A stretch of 64,000 nucleotides of DNA, from assembly GCA_964036275.1 (NCBI GenBank), contig OZ038435.1, positions 24,213,581 to 24,277,580 of the forward strand, read 5' to 3'. The notes beneath the pieces were generated by a model. The model had not been told where the DNA came from, ran no database searches, and worked only from the letters and a program-made list of their open reading frames with translations. A program made the translations under genes and the position numbers. Source of the DNA: Litoditis marina (taxonomy: Eukaryota > Nematoda > Chromadorea > Rhabditida > Rhabditidae). Positions 44,001 to 54,700 of the stretch are shown here, piece after piece (the first letter of the stretch is position 1; every line of letters starts with the position of its first letter).

Positions 44001-44866
44001 CAATACAAAAGTTTGTGGGTTTGAGTTTGAGGGGAAAAGTAAACATTTCCGGTATTGAAGTTCAGCCCCCCACTCGTTCAAGTTTGACCCCCCCCCACCA
44101 TTGAAGTTCTACCCCCCCCCCCCCCCCCCCCGCCGACCCAGGCCCCGCCGACCCAGCCGAATAGTAAATGTCGAAGTTGAATTTTGACCCCCCCTCTCTC
44201 CTAGATTTTCAGGTTTTAGCTTGGGTGGGGGGTTGAAGTGCTACGGGGGGGACCAACTAAAGTGGGGGCGATACTTAAATTTTCCCCAAAAACGTTCTGC
44301 AAATAGAAATAGATAGTGCTAATTAGAAAACTACAGTTACATGCAGCAGGTTCTAACCATCAAAACTTTCAAAATGAGGCTCAATCAACACAAGTAAGGA
44401 AGGAGTACAATTCAAAACAAGCCATGTCGTTTACCACGTTTTTCTTAAAAATGCTGCTGTCTCACAAACTGTCTGGTACAATTGCAAACTCAATAGTCTA
44501 GCGCTGATGAGTTGCGAGATAAAATGAGCGAGCAACAGGGTAACAATATCTATCTCTCTCAATTATTTGCCCATTCACTCCAATGATGAAAATGAAAAAA
44601 ATGAAATACTTCAAAACTATGAAAATTTATGTGAAGGGTTCCTCCCCTTAGTTATAATTCGTACTCAGGGAAACTTTCTGTGAAATATATGTTTTCTCTA
44701 AATAACAGTCTTCCGAAGTTTTTGGTACGCTGCCTACATGTCCAGTTGGGAAATGCAACACTACAGCATAGTCGAAGCTGTAACCGACCGCGGTCTGTAA
44801 CATGGTGTTTTGCTGCCGTTCTTCCGCCAATTGCGCAGAGATCATCGCAATCTCCTGGGTTGACAT
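38100..44866 (-). CDS. F-box protein with N-terminal coiled coil and FBA-like C-terminus
   Basis: Probable substrate adaptor of an SCF ubiquitin ligase. Minus-strand exons: 44866-44789, 43829-43728, 42780-42718, 42161-42024, 41134-41009, 40495-40397, 39832-39734, 39048-38899, 38393-38100, giving 382 aa; all eight introns are phase 0. Residues 1-60 are a charged heptad-like coiled coil (EIAMISAQLAEERQQN, LNRLKAENEKREK). The F-box begins near residue 65 (FTDLPSELQTIIAQK, then FLSFNSLKQCSKGMQALC), split by an intron. The rest has leucine-rich blocks (VRELEVRGYS, LTSLQVHIGDG) and LQAYLEAW..G, as in nematode FBA-type F-box proteins, and ends in an acidic DDYDDDNDDE tail. Start: the ATG at 44866 follows an in-frame TGA. 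The first donor, GCG|GTCGGT, is weak, so exon 1 is the least certain. Exon 2 is flanked by long inverted repeats. Confidence 0.8.
38428..38612 (-). mobile_element. tRNA-derived SINE, copy 1
   Basis: On the minus strand it holds GGGCAGTGGTTAGCGTGC (box A-like) and CAAATTCGATTTC (box B-like). It shares the flank CACAGCG(G)AAA..GA.ATA.(C)AGTACCC and GGCGACGACTATAC with copies at 47303-47490 and 49433-49626. Intronic in the F-box gene. Confidence 0.7.
39075..39180 (+). mobile_element. MITE family D, copy truncated at right
   Basis: TTAAAGCAGGACGATTATG left end, then TTTAAACTGCAAT palindrome and GACTGAAGCGTTGGGATTG; the mirrored right end is missing. Starts 27 bp upstream of an F-box gene exon acceptor. 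Confidence 0.75.
39981..40045. repeat. Family C hairpin
   Basis: GTTGTAGTTTCATCTCGAG is mirrored by CGAGATCACACTACACAC, with a central AACGTT. Intronic in the F-box gene. Confidence 0.65.
41547..41817. repeat. GGTCGGT-rich hairpin, arms about 110-125 bp
   Basis: The left arm (about 41547-41675) contains GACGCGGTCGGTCGGTTCAG, CACATGTCCAACTGGCGG and GTGTATAGCTGGCGGTCGGT; the right arm (about 41706-41817) carries their inverse. The loop is only about 30 bp. The left arm has an extra GGTCGGTGGC. It lies in the intron between F-box gene exons at 42024 and 41134. Confidence 0.85.
42874..42952. repeat. Family C hairpin, long form
   Basis: Starts ATTTGTAGTTTGTACCC and ends AACAACAAACTACAACAAAG around an ATTATGGCGTGCATTGAG core. 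Confidence 0.6.
42975..43335 (+). repeat. G/C-tract inverted repeat, left arm
   Basis: About 360 bp of alternating C or G homopolymer runs (up to 17) every 20-30 bp with spacers of the type TTGAAGT or ACTTCAA. It is the inverse of 43893-44288; shared landmarks include GCTAAAACCTGAAAATCTAG and AACGCAATACCAATTCAG. Confidence 0.85.
43893..44288 (-). repeat. G/C-tract inverted repeat, right arm
   Basis: Inverse of 42975-43335 (CTGAATTGGTATTGCGTT and CTAGATTTTCAGGTTTTAGC match), with longer homopolymer runs and a duplicated CCGACCCAG. The pair encloses about 555 bp including coding exon 43728-43829 of the F-box gene. Confidence 0.85.
44590..44770 (-). repeat. Dispersed repeat, copy 1 (inverted)
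   Basis: On the minus strand, CATTTCCCAACTGGACATG, ACTTCGGAAGACTGTTATTT and CAGAAAGTTTCCCTGAGTAC correspond to the copy at 45565-45725. It adjoins and may overlap the first intron donor of the F-box gene. Confidence 0.65.
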
Positions 44867-45373
44867 GAGAACTCAAATCCTGGGACATTGCTGGAAAAAT
44901 GAATATAACTTAGAAACGGTCTACAAGTTGTTCCATAGAAAAGTTCGACTCTCTGAGAATGTTCCGAGTCAACAGTTACTCGTGGAAACCTTGGCAGAAA
45001 ACGAGCCCAACATTACACATTAAACTTAAATTACAGTTTTTTGCCTAATTCTTGTGTCCTGATGCTAATTTCGAACTTTTGAAAAAATGCTTGATTACCC
45101 TTTGGAAAAGGGAACCAACAATAATAATGGTCGAATTCACATAAAGAGTAAAATCACGCACTTAAAAGAACCTGAAAGTAGTTTATCGTACAATCGTACT
45201 GTATAAGTAAAAATCATATTGAAAATATATTCACACCATAGTTACCTGTATAAATGAGAAAGATGTAGGCAGTCGTTTGATTAGACTTTTAGCGATAATG
45301 CATCAACCAGTTAACAATCGTTAACACTGTGAACTCGTTACGTCGCTCGTATGCTAATGAACGAACATGATAT

Positions 45374-45504
45374 AGTATAGGTAAATTGAACAATCACGTA
45401 AAGTTAGTATTCTAATGAGGAATTGTGCACTTTGTCATTGCACGTGTCTGAGTTCTGCTGATTCTAACAAGCTTCACGTGACTGTGCGATTGACATACAG
45501 TATA
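45374..45504 (-). mobile_element. MITE family A, copy 9 (inverted)
   Basis: Begins AGTATAGGTAAATTGAACAA, contains GAATTGTGCACTTTGTCATT, ends TTGACATACAGTATA. Confidence 0.82.
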
Positions 45505-45564
45505 TATAAAATAGCGCCCTGTATGTTCGTTATAGTTCGTGTTCAAGTGCAAAGTATAGTGCTC

Positions 45565-45725
45565 AAATTTCCCAACTGGACTCGTTGGCAGCGTGCCAAA
45601 AACTTTGGAAGACTGTTATTTGAAGAAAACATATATTTTACAGAAAGTTTCCCAGAATACAAGATATAACGAATGGGAAGAACCCTTTACACAAATTTAT
45701 AATGTTTTGAAGTATTTCGACATGT
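45565..45725 (+). repeat. Dispersed repeat, copy 2
   Basis: ATTTCCCAACTGGACTCGTT, AACTTTGGAAGACTGTTATT and GAAAGTTTCCCAGAATACAA match the inverted copy at 44590-44770. Confidence 0.65.
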
Positions 45726-45924
45726 TCAAAAACTGCCTTGAAATTTCATTGGCAAGCGGTCCAAGTCCAGTTGGGAAATGTGCAAACTATATAGTAACTA
45801 TTATCAGCATAGCGCGCTGTGGGACGAGACATAACGTTGATGAGGAGAATTTAGATGGTTGTCCCTGGGACAGAACTCGATTCCCCGCGGGTCAGAACTC
45901 GAACTCTCCATATTGGTGTCTGGC

Positions 45925-45985
45925 GTCCTTTAAAGGACTGAAGCGTTGGGATTGGACCACATAATCATCCTTCTTTCATAAAAGA
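45925..45985 (+). mobile_element. MITE family D, right half
   Basis: TTTAAAGGACTGAAGCGTTG and GGACCACATAATCATCCTTC match the right half of 12375-12493; the left half is absent. Confidence 0.65.
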
Positions 45986-46427
45986 AAAGCCAGTACCTGA
46001 ATGGTGATAACCAATCAACCTTTCACATTTTCAACCTAAATATTATCTCTTCTGTTTCCATGTCTCGTGACTATCGTCATTTGAGTATTTCCTACTATTC
46101 CGTGTCCGGATATGTGTTCGGGGACCTGTATGAACTGATGTAAACATAAGTAAACTACGTAGGTTGCAACTATGTTGTAAGTGTATCTTAAATGTGTATA
46201 TAAACTGTGTTGTAAGGTAGTTCCACCTCACTTATTCTCGTGTAAAATCGTTTTGTAGCGCGAGAAGTTTGTTTGAGTTCAACACGTACTTTTCTTACTA
46301 AAACGTTAGTTGTTGTGCGACAGCCGGTTCTATATTTGCATTGAAAACGCAAAATACAAACAGCGGAGGCAGGGCGGTGGCATTCAATTGCGGTGAGACT
46401 ATTTCAATCGCCAAAACGCACATACAC

Positions 46428-46517
46428 ACTCTCTCTCTCTTCTCTCTCTTCTATCTCTCTCTCTCTCTCTTCCTTCTTTTTCTCTCTCCCTCTCTATCTC
46501 CCTCTCTATTTCTCTCT
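46428..46517 (+). repeat. (CT)n microsatellite
   Basis: Impure CT repeat with TCTTT and CCCTCTAT variants. A second similar tract, ended by TCTCTTGCAAG, runs at 46848-46948. Confidence 0.9.
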
Positions 46518-46847
46518 TGTTGCATGGGGAACATAATCGCTCAATCTAGTACATTGCCCACAAGTAAATGGAATAGTAATCGAAAATGTTAAAAAAGGTG
46601 ATGCGTTTCAAACATTTTGGCTGAATATGCATTTTATTAAAATTACAGTTCAGTACATTACATCAGCATACATAATTTTTTTTCACCTGTCACCGATATC
46701 TGTTTTTTATTTATTTATCTACATTAGAACTTAAAACGAGTTCAATATTACTGATCATGTTCTCATCTCTCACAACGTAGTTCTGAACTGCTTAAAATGC
46801 ACATTTTTAGTATTCTATTCTCTGATTTCATTCTAGTTGTCTTTTTC

Positions 46848-46948
46848 TCTCTGTATCGCTATCTATTTTCTTTCACTCTCTCTATCTCTCTTTCTCTCTC
46901 TCTCTCTATCTCTCTCGCTCTCTCTCTCTCTCTATCCTTCTCTCTCTT
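46848..46948 (+). repeat. (CT)n microsatellite
   Basis: Impure CT repeat with TATC variants. The sequence after both CT tracts (TCTCTTG.A.G.GGAACATAAT) is similar, so the two blocks may be duplicates. Confidence 0.9.
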
Positions 46949-47302
46949 GCAAGTGGAACATAATAGTTTTCGAAACACGAGTTTCAGGAAAATGTCTGAT
47001 CGTCCATGGCCCGAAAATGTGAGGAAAATGTTTCACTTTGAAGTAAACCAAATTGCATGGTTCTCGATATGATTTCCTTTCTGACAGAATGTTTTAGGCA
47101 AAATCGTGTATAGTCTATGAGTAAAACGTGAGACGGCCGCGACAATGTCGTTGCCGTCTCAGGTTTAACTGTTGTTTATCAGTCTGCGCCTCCTCAAAAC
47201 ATATGCTATTTTCATGAGTAAAATTTGTCACGGCAGCGACATTGTCGTTGCCGTCTCAATTTTGACTCAGTCGGCGGGGGCCGAGTCAGTGAGCTCTCAG
47301 AG

Positions 47303-47490
47303 GTGGGTGCCAAATTTATAAATTTTTGTCTCGTTTCGGAATCAATCCTGCGAGCAAAATATTTGAAGAAGGGCGCTAACCACTGCGCTATCGGTGCACA
47401 TAATCAACGCGATTTGGAATCGAAGACTTATGTGCGCACACAGCGGAAAATGAGATATACAGTACCCTCTCGCCTTTCCGTTTGCGACCA
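47303..47490 (-). mobile_element. tRNA-derived SINE, copy 2
   Basis: Minus strand: GATAGCGCAGTGGTTAGCGC (box A) and CAGGATTGATTCCG (box B-like), with the same flanking leader as copies 1 and 3 (GCTGTGTGCGCATAAGTCTT and CGATTCCAAATCGCG). Confidence 0.78.
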
Positions 47491-47992
47491 CCTCCGCCTC
47501 AGGGTTTTCACAGCGGAGAGCACAGATTGTTAGACCACAACAGCATAGACTGTGATGATTCACCGTTGAAACAGGGTCGACAGCGAATGACAATTTATCG
47601 TGATTCAGTAAATTTAGGCTCCTCCCATCGGCAGTGGAATGAACTACGACTATAGTGGAGGCGAGGTATGTCATATAGCCTACAGTATCATCATTGAATT
47701 AAGAGAAAAACTGTGAAAATGAAATTATTTATGAAATACTGTGTTCGTATAAACACGCCTAACTGATGATAATAACAGGCTGTTTCTACAATACATAAGA
47801 GAAAAAAGTCCAAATTTGAAGTGAGATGCGAGAGAGAGAGAGAGAGCTAGTTGAGAAAGGGAGAGAGAAATTTAATTTGTAATGTGCAAATTTGCACCAT
47901 CATGCTGTTAAAGAGCAAGTCGCGTTATAGCTCTTCTCCGAAGTCATATGCAGCTATTTATTCTTTCTCAACTTCAAAACTACGCCTTTTAC

Positions 47993-48228
47993 TATAGTTC
48001 GTTTCACCAATCGATGACTTTCTACAGTAATCTTTCGAAAATTCAAACGCATTTATCTAATCAACAAACAAAATTTAAGATTCACTGTTTTGTATGCTTA
48101 TAGTACCCAAAGTGGAAAACAAAATCACACAGTTTAAACTATATGCAACATCTACAAGATATGATAAATTCACTTAAAAGTTCTATTATCTTACTGTAGA
48201 GGGCTATTGTTTCGTGAAACAGACTATA
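47993..48228 (+). mobile_element. MITE related to family B, 236 bp
   Basis: Ends TATAGTTCGTTTCACCAATC / TTTCGTGAAACAGACTATA match family B termini, and CTACAGTAATC / TTACTGTAG follow inside, but the interior differs from the 237-bp copies. A sister subfamily mobilised by the same machinery is the simplest reading. Confidence 0.75.
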
Positions 48229-48488
48229 GTTCACATGACGTTTTGCGATCAGGTCTGAGAGCAGTGACGTAGTGCATGCTCCAACAGACGTAGTTCAAGT
48301 TCAAGAACAGCAGTGGTGCGGTGCGAATATCCCTGCATACAATCGCCCGGCTTTTATCGATACATAAACACTTCAATACTTTATAACTTTCTCGATTGAT
48401 TTTGCGTAAATCTGAACGACTTTGTCACCTGAAATTGATATTTGAAAAGACGTATGACGATACGATTCGCATCTTCATTGTATTTTAG

Positions 48489-48664
48489 AATGAACCGATT
48501 GGATCGGCTGGAAACGAAGCTCCGCCCTCGGACGAACGAGAAACCGAGGTTTTTCAATCTCTTTCTCTCCCACTCTCTCTCTCACTATTCTTTTCTCCTC
48601 CTCTCTCATTCTTCTTTCTTTCTTTCTCGCCCTCTTTCTCTCTCTCTTTCTCTCTCTCTCTTTC

Positions 48665-48701
<37 letters not shown>

Positions 48702-51700
48702 ATCTTTTCTTTCTCTCACGCTAGGAGACGTGGATTGAGACCCGCTCAACGGGAAGTTGCTTTATTCTCGATAACGTTTGTCTCAGGGAGTTTCTTCCAA
48801 AAATTTCCGCAATTCCGCCAAAAAATACTTATTGAAAGATGAAGATACTTATGTGAATTCAGGCTCCACCCGTTGGTTCAGCCGGCGAACTGCAGGACAA
48901 CTCCGGAGCGGTGAGTCGAATTTTCGATTATGTTTCGAATCTGAAGCCTGCTTTTATCACGACACATGACCTGACACCTATCAAGAAACACAAGTTTAAG
49001 TGTATTTTTTGTTTTGAATACTTTGAGGGGGGGGGGGGGGGGTGAGGCGCAAAAGCGTACTTTAATGAGAATGTTCTCAACATAAACAATTTAACCTTGG
49101 CATAATTTGTGGAACACTTCAATCTGCTCTTTTATAGTAGACGTCCTACTAACAAGTTCGCTCTTCGATCAACTACAACTAGTTCTGCTGCTATTATCAT
49201 TCGCTTTATTTCGTTGTGTTCCTGGACATTCCATATTCTCTGTCCCAACCTGCGTCTCCACAAAACGGATGCTATTCTGCTCTCACATCCCTCCAGGATA
49301 CGAGTGGACCAGTGTGCAGAGCGAGAGACGCATGAATGGAACGGAAGTGCCGGGATGTTCCCGCATAGTCAGCTGTCGCATACTTAGGTATCGCGCTCGT
49401 AAATAGTCTACCGCGACTGCTGGACATTTATAGTGGGTGCGAAAATTATAAATTTATGTCTCTTGCTGGAATCGAACCTATGAGGAAAAGTACTGTAATA
49501 GGGCGCTAACCACTGCGCTACAATACCACATAACTAGCGGGCTTTGGAATTGAAGACATTTATGGGTACACAGCGGAAAGTGAGCCATACAGTACCCTCC
49601 CGCCGTTCGGTTGGTGACGACTATACTAGAATTTCTTCATGAATTTGCTGAAAATTTGAGCAGAACAAGAAGTTAGGGTCAATGTTGCAGGATCCTTCTA
49701 TTGGTTCCGCAGGTCAGATCGAGGGAACTGTTCCGGAAAAGTTCGGAGATGTGGGTCGAGTTATCGTCAACATCTACGAGTTTTATATTTTTTACGTTTG
49801 TTACAACCGGGCTACGGCTCCGTAGCAAAGTGACGCAAGTGGTGAGCTGAACCTGGGCGATGGGGAGAACCTTATACTAGAAGTTGAATAGTCACGTAAA
49901 GTTAGCATTCTAATGAGGAATCGTGGACTTTGTAATTGAATGTTTCTGAGTTCTGCTACGACCTTGCCATGAGATTTTGCTACGGTGCCTGATAACTTTC
50001 CGGCCGCAAGTTGCCTCACCTCTAACGCTTCACGTGTATTTTTACGTATTTCTAGCCTTCTTTTGATTTTTCTGAGTTGTTCAGTTCATGATTCGAAAAG
50101 TGTAGTGTGGTCTAAGCTTCTCAAGCTGAGACAAGTAAGAATAAAAGATTGAACGCGTTCATTTTGTGTTTGAATACTGTTCATTCCATACTTTGATACA
50201 TACGGTTCAACAAATATTCTGAACCTTATATTAATTTTTCGACTTATTTTAGGCTCCGCCGATAGGATCGGCTGGTGCCGAAGAGCCAGTGGTAAGTCAA
50301 AGATACGTTAGACAATTCCGATAGAAATCTCATTGTACCGTTTGCATCTCGTTTATCAAAAATGTTTTTTTGAGGGAACAGTTAGTTAAATAATGTAATG
50401 GTGTGCGGCAACTAGAAACATTTGGATGACTTCAGGCAACATATTTCGAGCGAAATTTGTATACAGTTGTTCTAGAGTGGTGAATAATTGATTTTTCATC
50501 TGTTCCAGGAGGGATCTGTTGGAAGTGCGAATGAAGGAGAGGTACGTGAGCGCGTGGCCATAAATATAGTAGTTTTCATTCCTACCGAAACTCCTACAGT
50601 ACGATCACAAAACTTTCGGTGCGTCACAATGACATGAATGTTATCGAATAGGTTAAAAAATTCCAAACATGATTCTGATTTTTTATCACCAAAAAGTTTA
50701 TTCGAAAACCTCAAAATTGAGATCAGAAATCAGTCATTAGAAAAATCAAATTTGTACTGTAGGAGTATCACTAGGAATGGTGTCGACCACAACTAGGCTT
50801 TGGTATACTATGGAGTCTGACGGCGAATCGCCGATGACCTGAAGGGTGTTTCCGGAGACCCGGACATCATTTTTCCCACATTTTTTCCAACTACCCCTTT
50901 CAGACTCAGCACGGATTTCTGTACAATCTACTCCATCACAAGAAGTAAAAACTACAACTTCTCTGAACAACAATATGTTCTCAGATTTTCTGCTTTCACG
51001 TTATTCGTGATTGTATTGTTCAATGAATTCTTTTTCTCTGATTCTGAGTTTCATGTTCGTTTGAGTTAGACTGAATGTGAACCCTCTATAGAGGAATATT
51101 TGATTGTCTTATTACGTACCTTATTTCACGAATTTCGACCGAATGGCCACCAGATCTTATTACAAACTCATCGGGATTGAATCGAGAAACCGTACAGGGG
51201 CTTGCTTTAAGGAAAGTAATTTACTACATAGGCAACATAGGAAGTGGCCAAATCGTAATAGTAGTTTGGCCTAAAAACGTAGTTATTTTTGCAGAAAAAC
51301 ATGAGAAACACACACCACTACGAATCATACTACTATGGTAACGTGGATCGTAGAGAGCTGCTTTGGAAATAATTAATCATGTACGTTTAAAGGCGACTTG
51401 AGTCTACGAAAGGTTACTGCTCGAGCCTTTGAGGTGCTCTCGAAGCGTGATCAGTATTTGTATTTTCACTTTCGCTCCTGCAGCTACTCAACCCAACAAT
51501 GCAACGGTCAAGTCAAGATATGCAATAATCGTCGTGTTTTCTCTATTCCCACTGCTCCCGCAGTACAGATTCCAATTCCCAATGCCCTCTCCTCACACCA
51601 ACTTCTAGCTTGTCAGAGAAATATTTCTGAATCTTTTTTGAATAGTGACTAAGAGTAGAATGCGGAAATTCTCATCTTGTCGATAATATAAACGTCTGAA

Positions 51701-54700
51701 AATAATAAAACTATCACTGTACTCAGTAAGAAGGAAGAGACTATTACTCGAAGTTTTATCTGATTTGTATAAAAAAACGATGTAAAGTGAGAGACGATTA
51801 GCTTTTGAGATTGAACTGCATGGAATATAGAAAAGGAGGACAATAACTCAATAGGGAAATAAAAAATCTAATCTCGCAATTTTCATGGGTCAAAAACATT
51901 TTGTTTTTCAGTGAAAAAACCTTGCAGCAAACAATTAGATGAAACGTCCTAATATGATTATCACCATTGATTCAAAAATGATAACAGAACAGAGTACACT
52001 ATAAGTTTCTTGAATATTCATGTAAAGTTAGCATTCTAATAGCCTAAGTGTGCACTTTGTCGTTTCACGTTTCCGAGTTCTGCTGTGTTTAACATGTTTC
52101 ACGTGACTGTGCGATAGACTGACAGTATAGCTGATTTTTGTTTCAGATACGTTTTTAGTGTAAGCGGACTTTTCTAAAAGATTTAGTATATATTTTTTGA
52201 ATCAGTCTGTCAGGATGATCATGAAAATTGCGAGATTAGATTTTTTATTTCCCTATTGAGTTATTGTCCTCCTTTTCTATATTCCATGCAGTTCAATCTC
52301 AAAAGCTAATCGTCTCTCACTTTACATCGTTTTTTATACAAATTGTCCTCATTTTCTATATTTCCGAAGGAAATAATGAATCAATAGATAGGAAATAATG
52401 AGCATCTAATCAATTATTATTAAACTTTTTTGAACGTAACAATGAATACTAAGTTGATTTGCAGAACATAAACTGCGTTAGAACTCTGGTTAGTAAGAAT
52501 TCTCTCAGAAACCGTGATCAATCCTTGATTTCGGGCAGCGCACGTGTGGCGCCGTCCATTTCTTCACTCTTCGTGGCCATTTGGCTCAGTCGGCAGAGCA
52601 GCGCACTACAGTCCAGTAGGCCGAGGGTTCGAATCCTTTCACGGACAGCATTTTTGTTTTTGTTCGATTAACCTTTTTATGGAGTCAGGATCTCTACAGA
52701 TTAACCTAATTGCTTATTCAATATACTTTAATCTACTCCAACTACCAAAAAACAAAACAACAGCTCACTTCGCACACTCCGCACATCTAGAAGTGATTGT
52801 GAAAGCAGCTGAATGCAATGTTTCCAAGGCGATAAAATGGCTCATTTTCAACTGATTGGTCCAAGATTTCAGATTTACACATAACTCTGCTGTTTCTAAC
52901 TATATTCCAAATTTCAGACGAATCGGTTAAATTCGTCGGTTTTGCGGCCGCCGCGCCGCTCCACGCCGCGCCACGCCGCGCCACGCCGCGCCACGCCGCG
53001 CCACGCCGCGCCACGCCACGCCGTGCCACGCGGCCGCCGTCGGAAGACATTTTTGCGAGACGATATTCAGCATAACTGTAGATCACTGGTCGCACATTAA
53101 ATATCGAATAGCTCAATGATAAAGCCTTTCCTCCTCTATCTCTTTCCATCAAAATCTCAAAAATCCGTTCAGGAGTTTTTGAGAAAATGGCATAAAACCA
53201 CTTTTGAAAGTCCGCAATGTTGTGATCAAAAACTAATCTGCGCAGCGCTACGCGCTGCGCGCGATGACAACCTTGGAAACAAGAAAACGCCACACGGTGG
53301 AGTGTGGAATTACGATAATGGAAAACGGAAAGTACACTTGTTTTCACGTGTTTCCTGCCGGGTATTCTGGATTCATTTCACTGCTTGCTAACCAGGTGGA
53401 AGGCCGTACTCACCATCATGAAGTTAGTTGCAGTTTTACATCATTGGGAATTCTCTCTGTCCCTTTTAGATTGATTAAAGTTGTTAACTGAACCGTTACT
53501 GAACAACTATTTGAAATGATTAACGAAATGTTGTACTTCGTGAGTGTCATTAGTAATTCTCTTCGATACCCTCCGTTTAGTTTCTGTGATAGTCAGATTT
53601 TCTATGGTGAACTTTTAGAATAACAGTGCAAGGTGCTGAACAGAGTTATCGATCTTATTTATCCAGGCTTTTTTAAATGATTCCAGTGGAAAGTTTTTGT
53701 TTGCACATAAAGAAACTTTTAAAAAGTGTTGTATCAACTTTTAAAGATTTTTTTTTCCAGAGAAGAAGCGAAGGGAGTGACGCTAGTAAAGCAAACTCCA
53801 GAGTACAAAGAGAAGAGAAAACTGGGTAGGCAACATTTGATTTTCGAATGAAAAGGGGCGTGGCTTGATTTCATGATAGTTTCGGGTATATTGTACAATT
53901 GTAGTGTCTGTATGGTATTGCATGTATACTGTATACTGTTTTTGTAGCTTTTACGCTGTAATTTATTTTAAAACCAGAATCAAAGAGTGATTGATTTTTT
54001 GTTACTGTTCTGAACAAGAATCTTTTACAGAGAAAGCGGCACATAAAAAAGGAGGAGGAAAGGACAAGAACACGAAAAAGGACAAGAGAAAGAAACACTC
54101 GAAACACACGAAGGGGAAGGATAAGAAAGGAAAAGATGGCAAAGCAAAGGCGAGTGCACGCCTGTCTCGTAAAACTTGTGCCTTTACCATAAGTTTCAAC
54201 AAAAACTGTTAGTTTCAAACGGAAAATCAATAGGATGATGGTCTCAAGCAAAACTGATTCCCTACTTTGATCCAGCTCTTCTTTACATATGAAGCTGTGT
54301 GTAGACTGTACATCAAATTACGACAATTGATGAACTCGATAAAGTTCCCACCATTCCCACAGAGAATTTGGTGACGAGCCAATGAATTTCCAAGTTGTTT
54401 GTAACCAGTTATGGTTTTTCAGAAAGTTGTGATAACCTTTGAAAATAGAATTCAAATAAGTTGATCAAAGTTTTCCAGAAAAAGAAGTCGAAGGGCCCCA
54501 AAGATGGCAAAACAAAAACCATCACCGGAGAAGCGAAAACGAAAACAAAGCACGAGAAGAAGCATAAGAAGTCCAAAACAGGTGAGCGCGGAACATCGAT
54601 TTTTGTTATTTAATTACCTATCAATTTGTTACTTTTTGTTTGATTCAAAAACATTTTTCCAGCTTCAACTCCCGAAGAAGCAAAATCAGTCGCCACTGCG

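Noticed and set aside
51398..51652. 84-codon frame following a CTCCTGCAG acceptor-like site
   Set aside because: It could be an exon of the lysine-rich gene, but it runs to a stop without a donor in the needed phase.
52577..52652. Functional tRNA gene
   Set aside because: Box A and B are good, but the acceptor stem does not pair and the anticodon loop has the wrong size.
52787..53347. Minus-strand frame of 186 codons with Arg-Arg-Gly-Ala repeats
   Set aside because: The repetitive part is a translation of the CCACGCCGCG tandem repeat and the rest has no family features; it is antisense in an intron.
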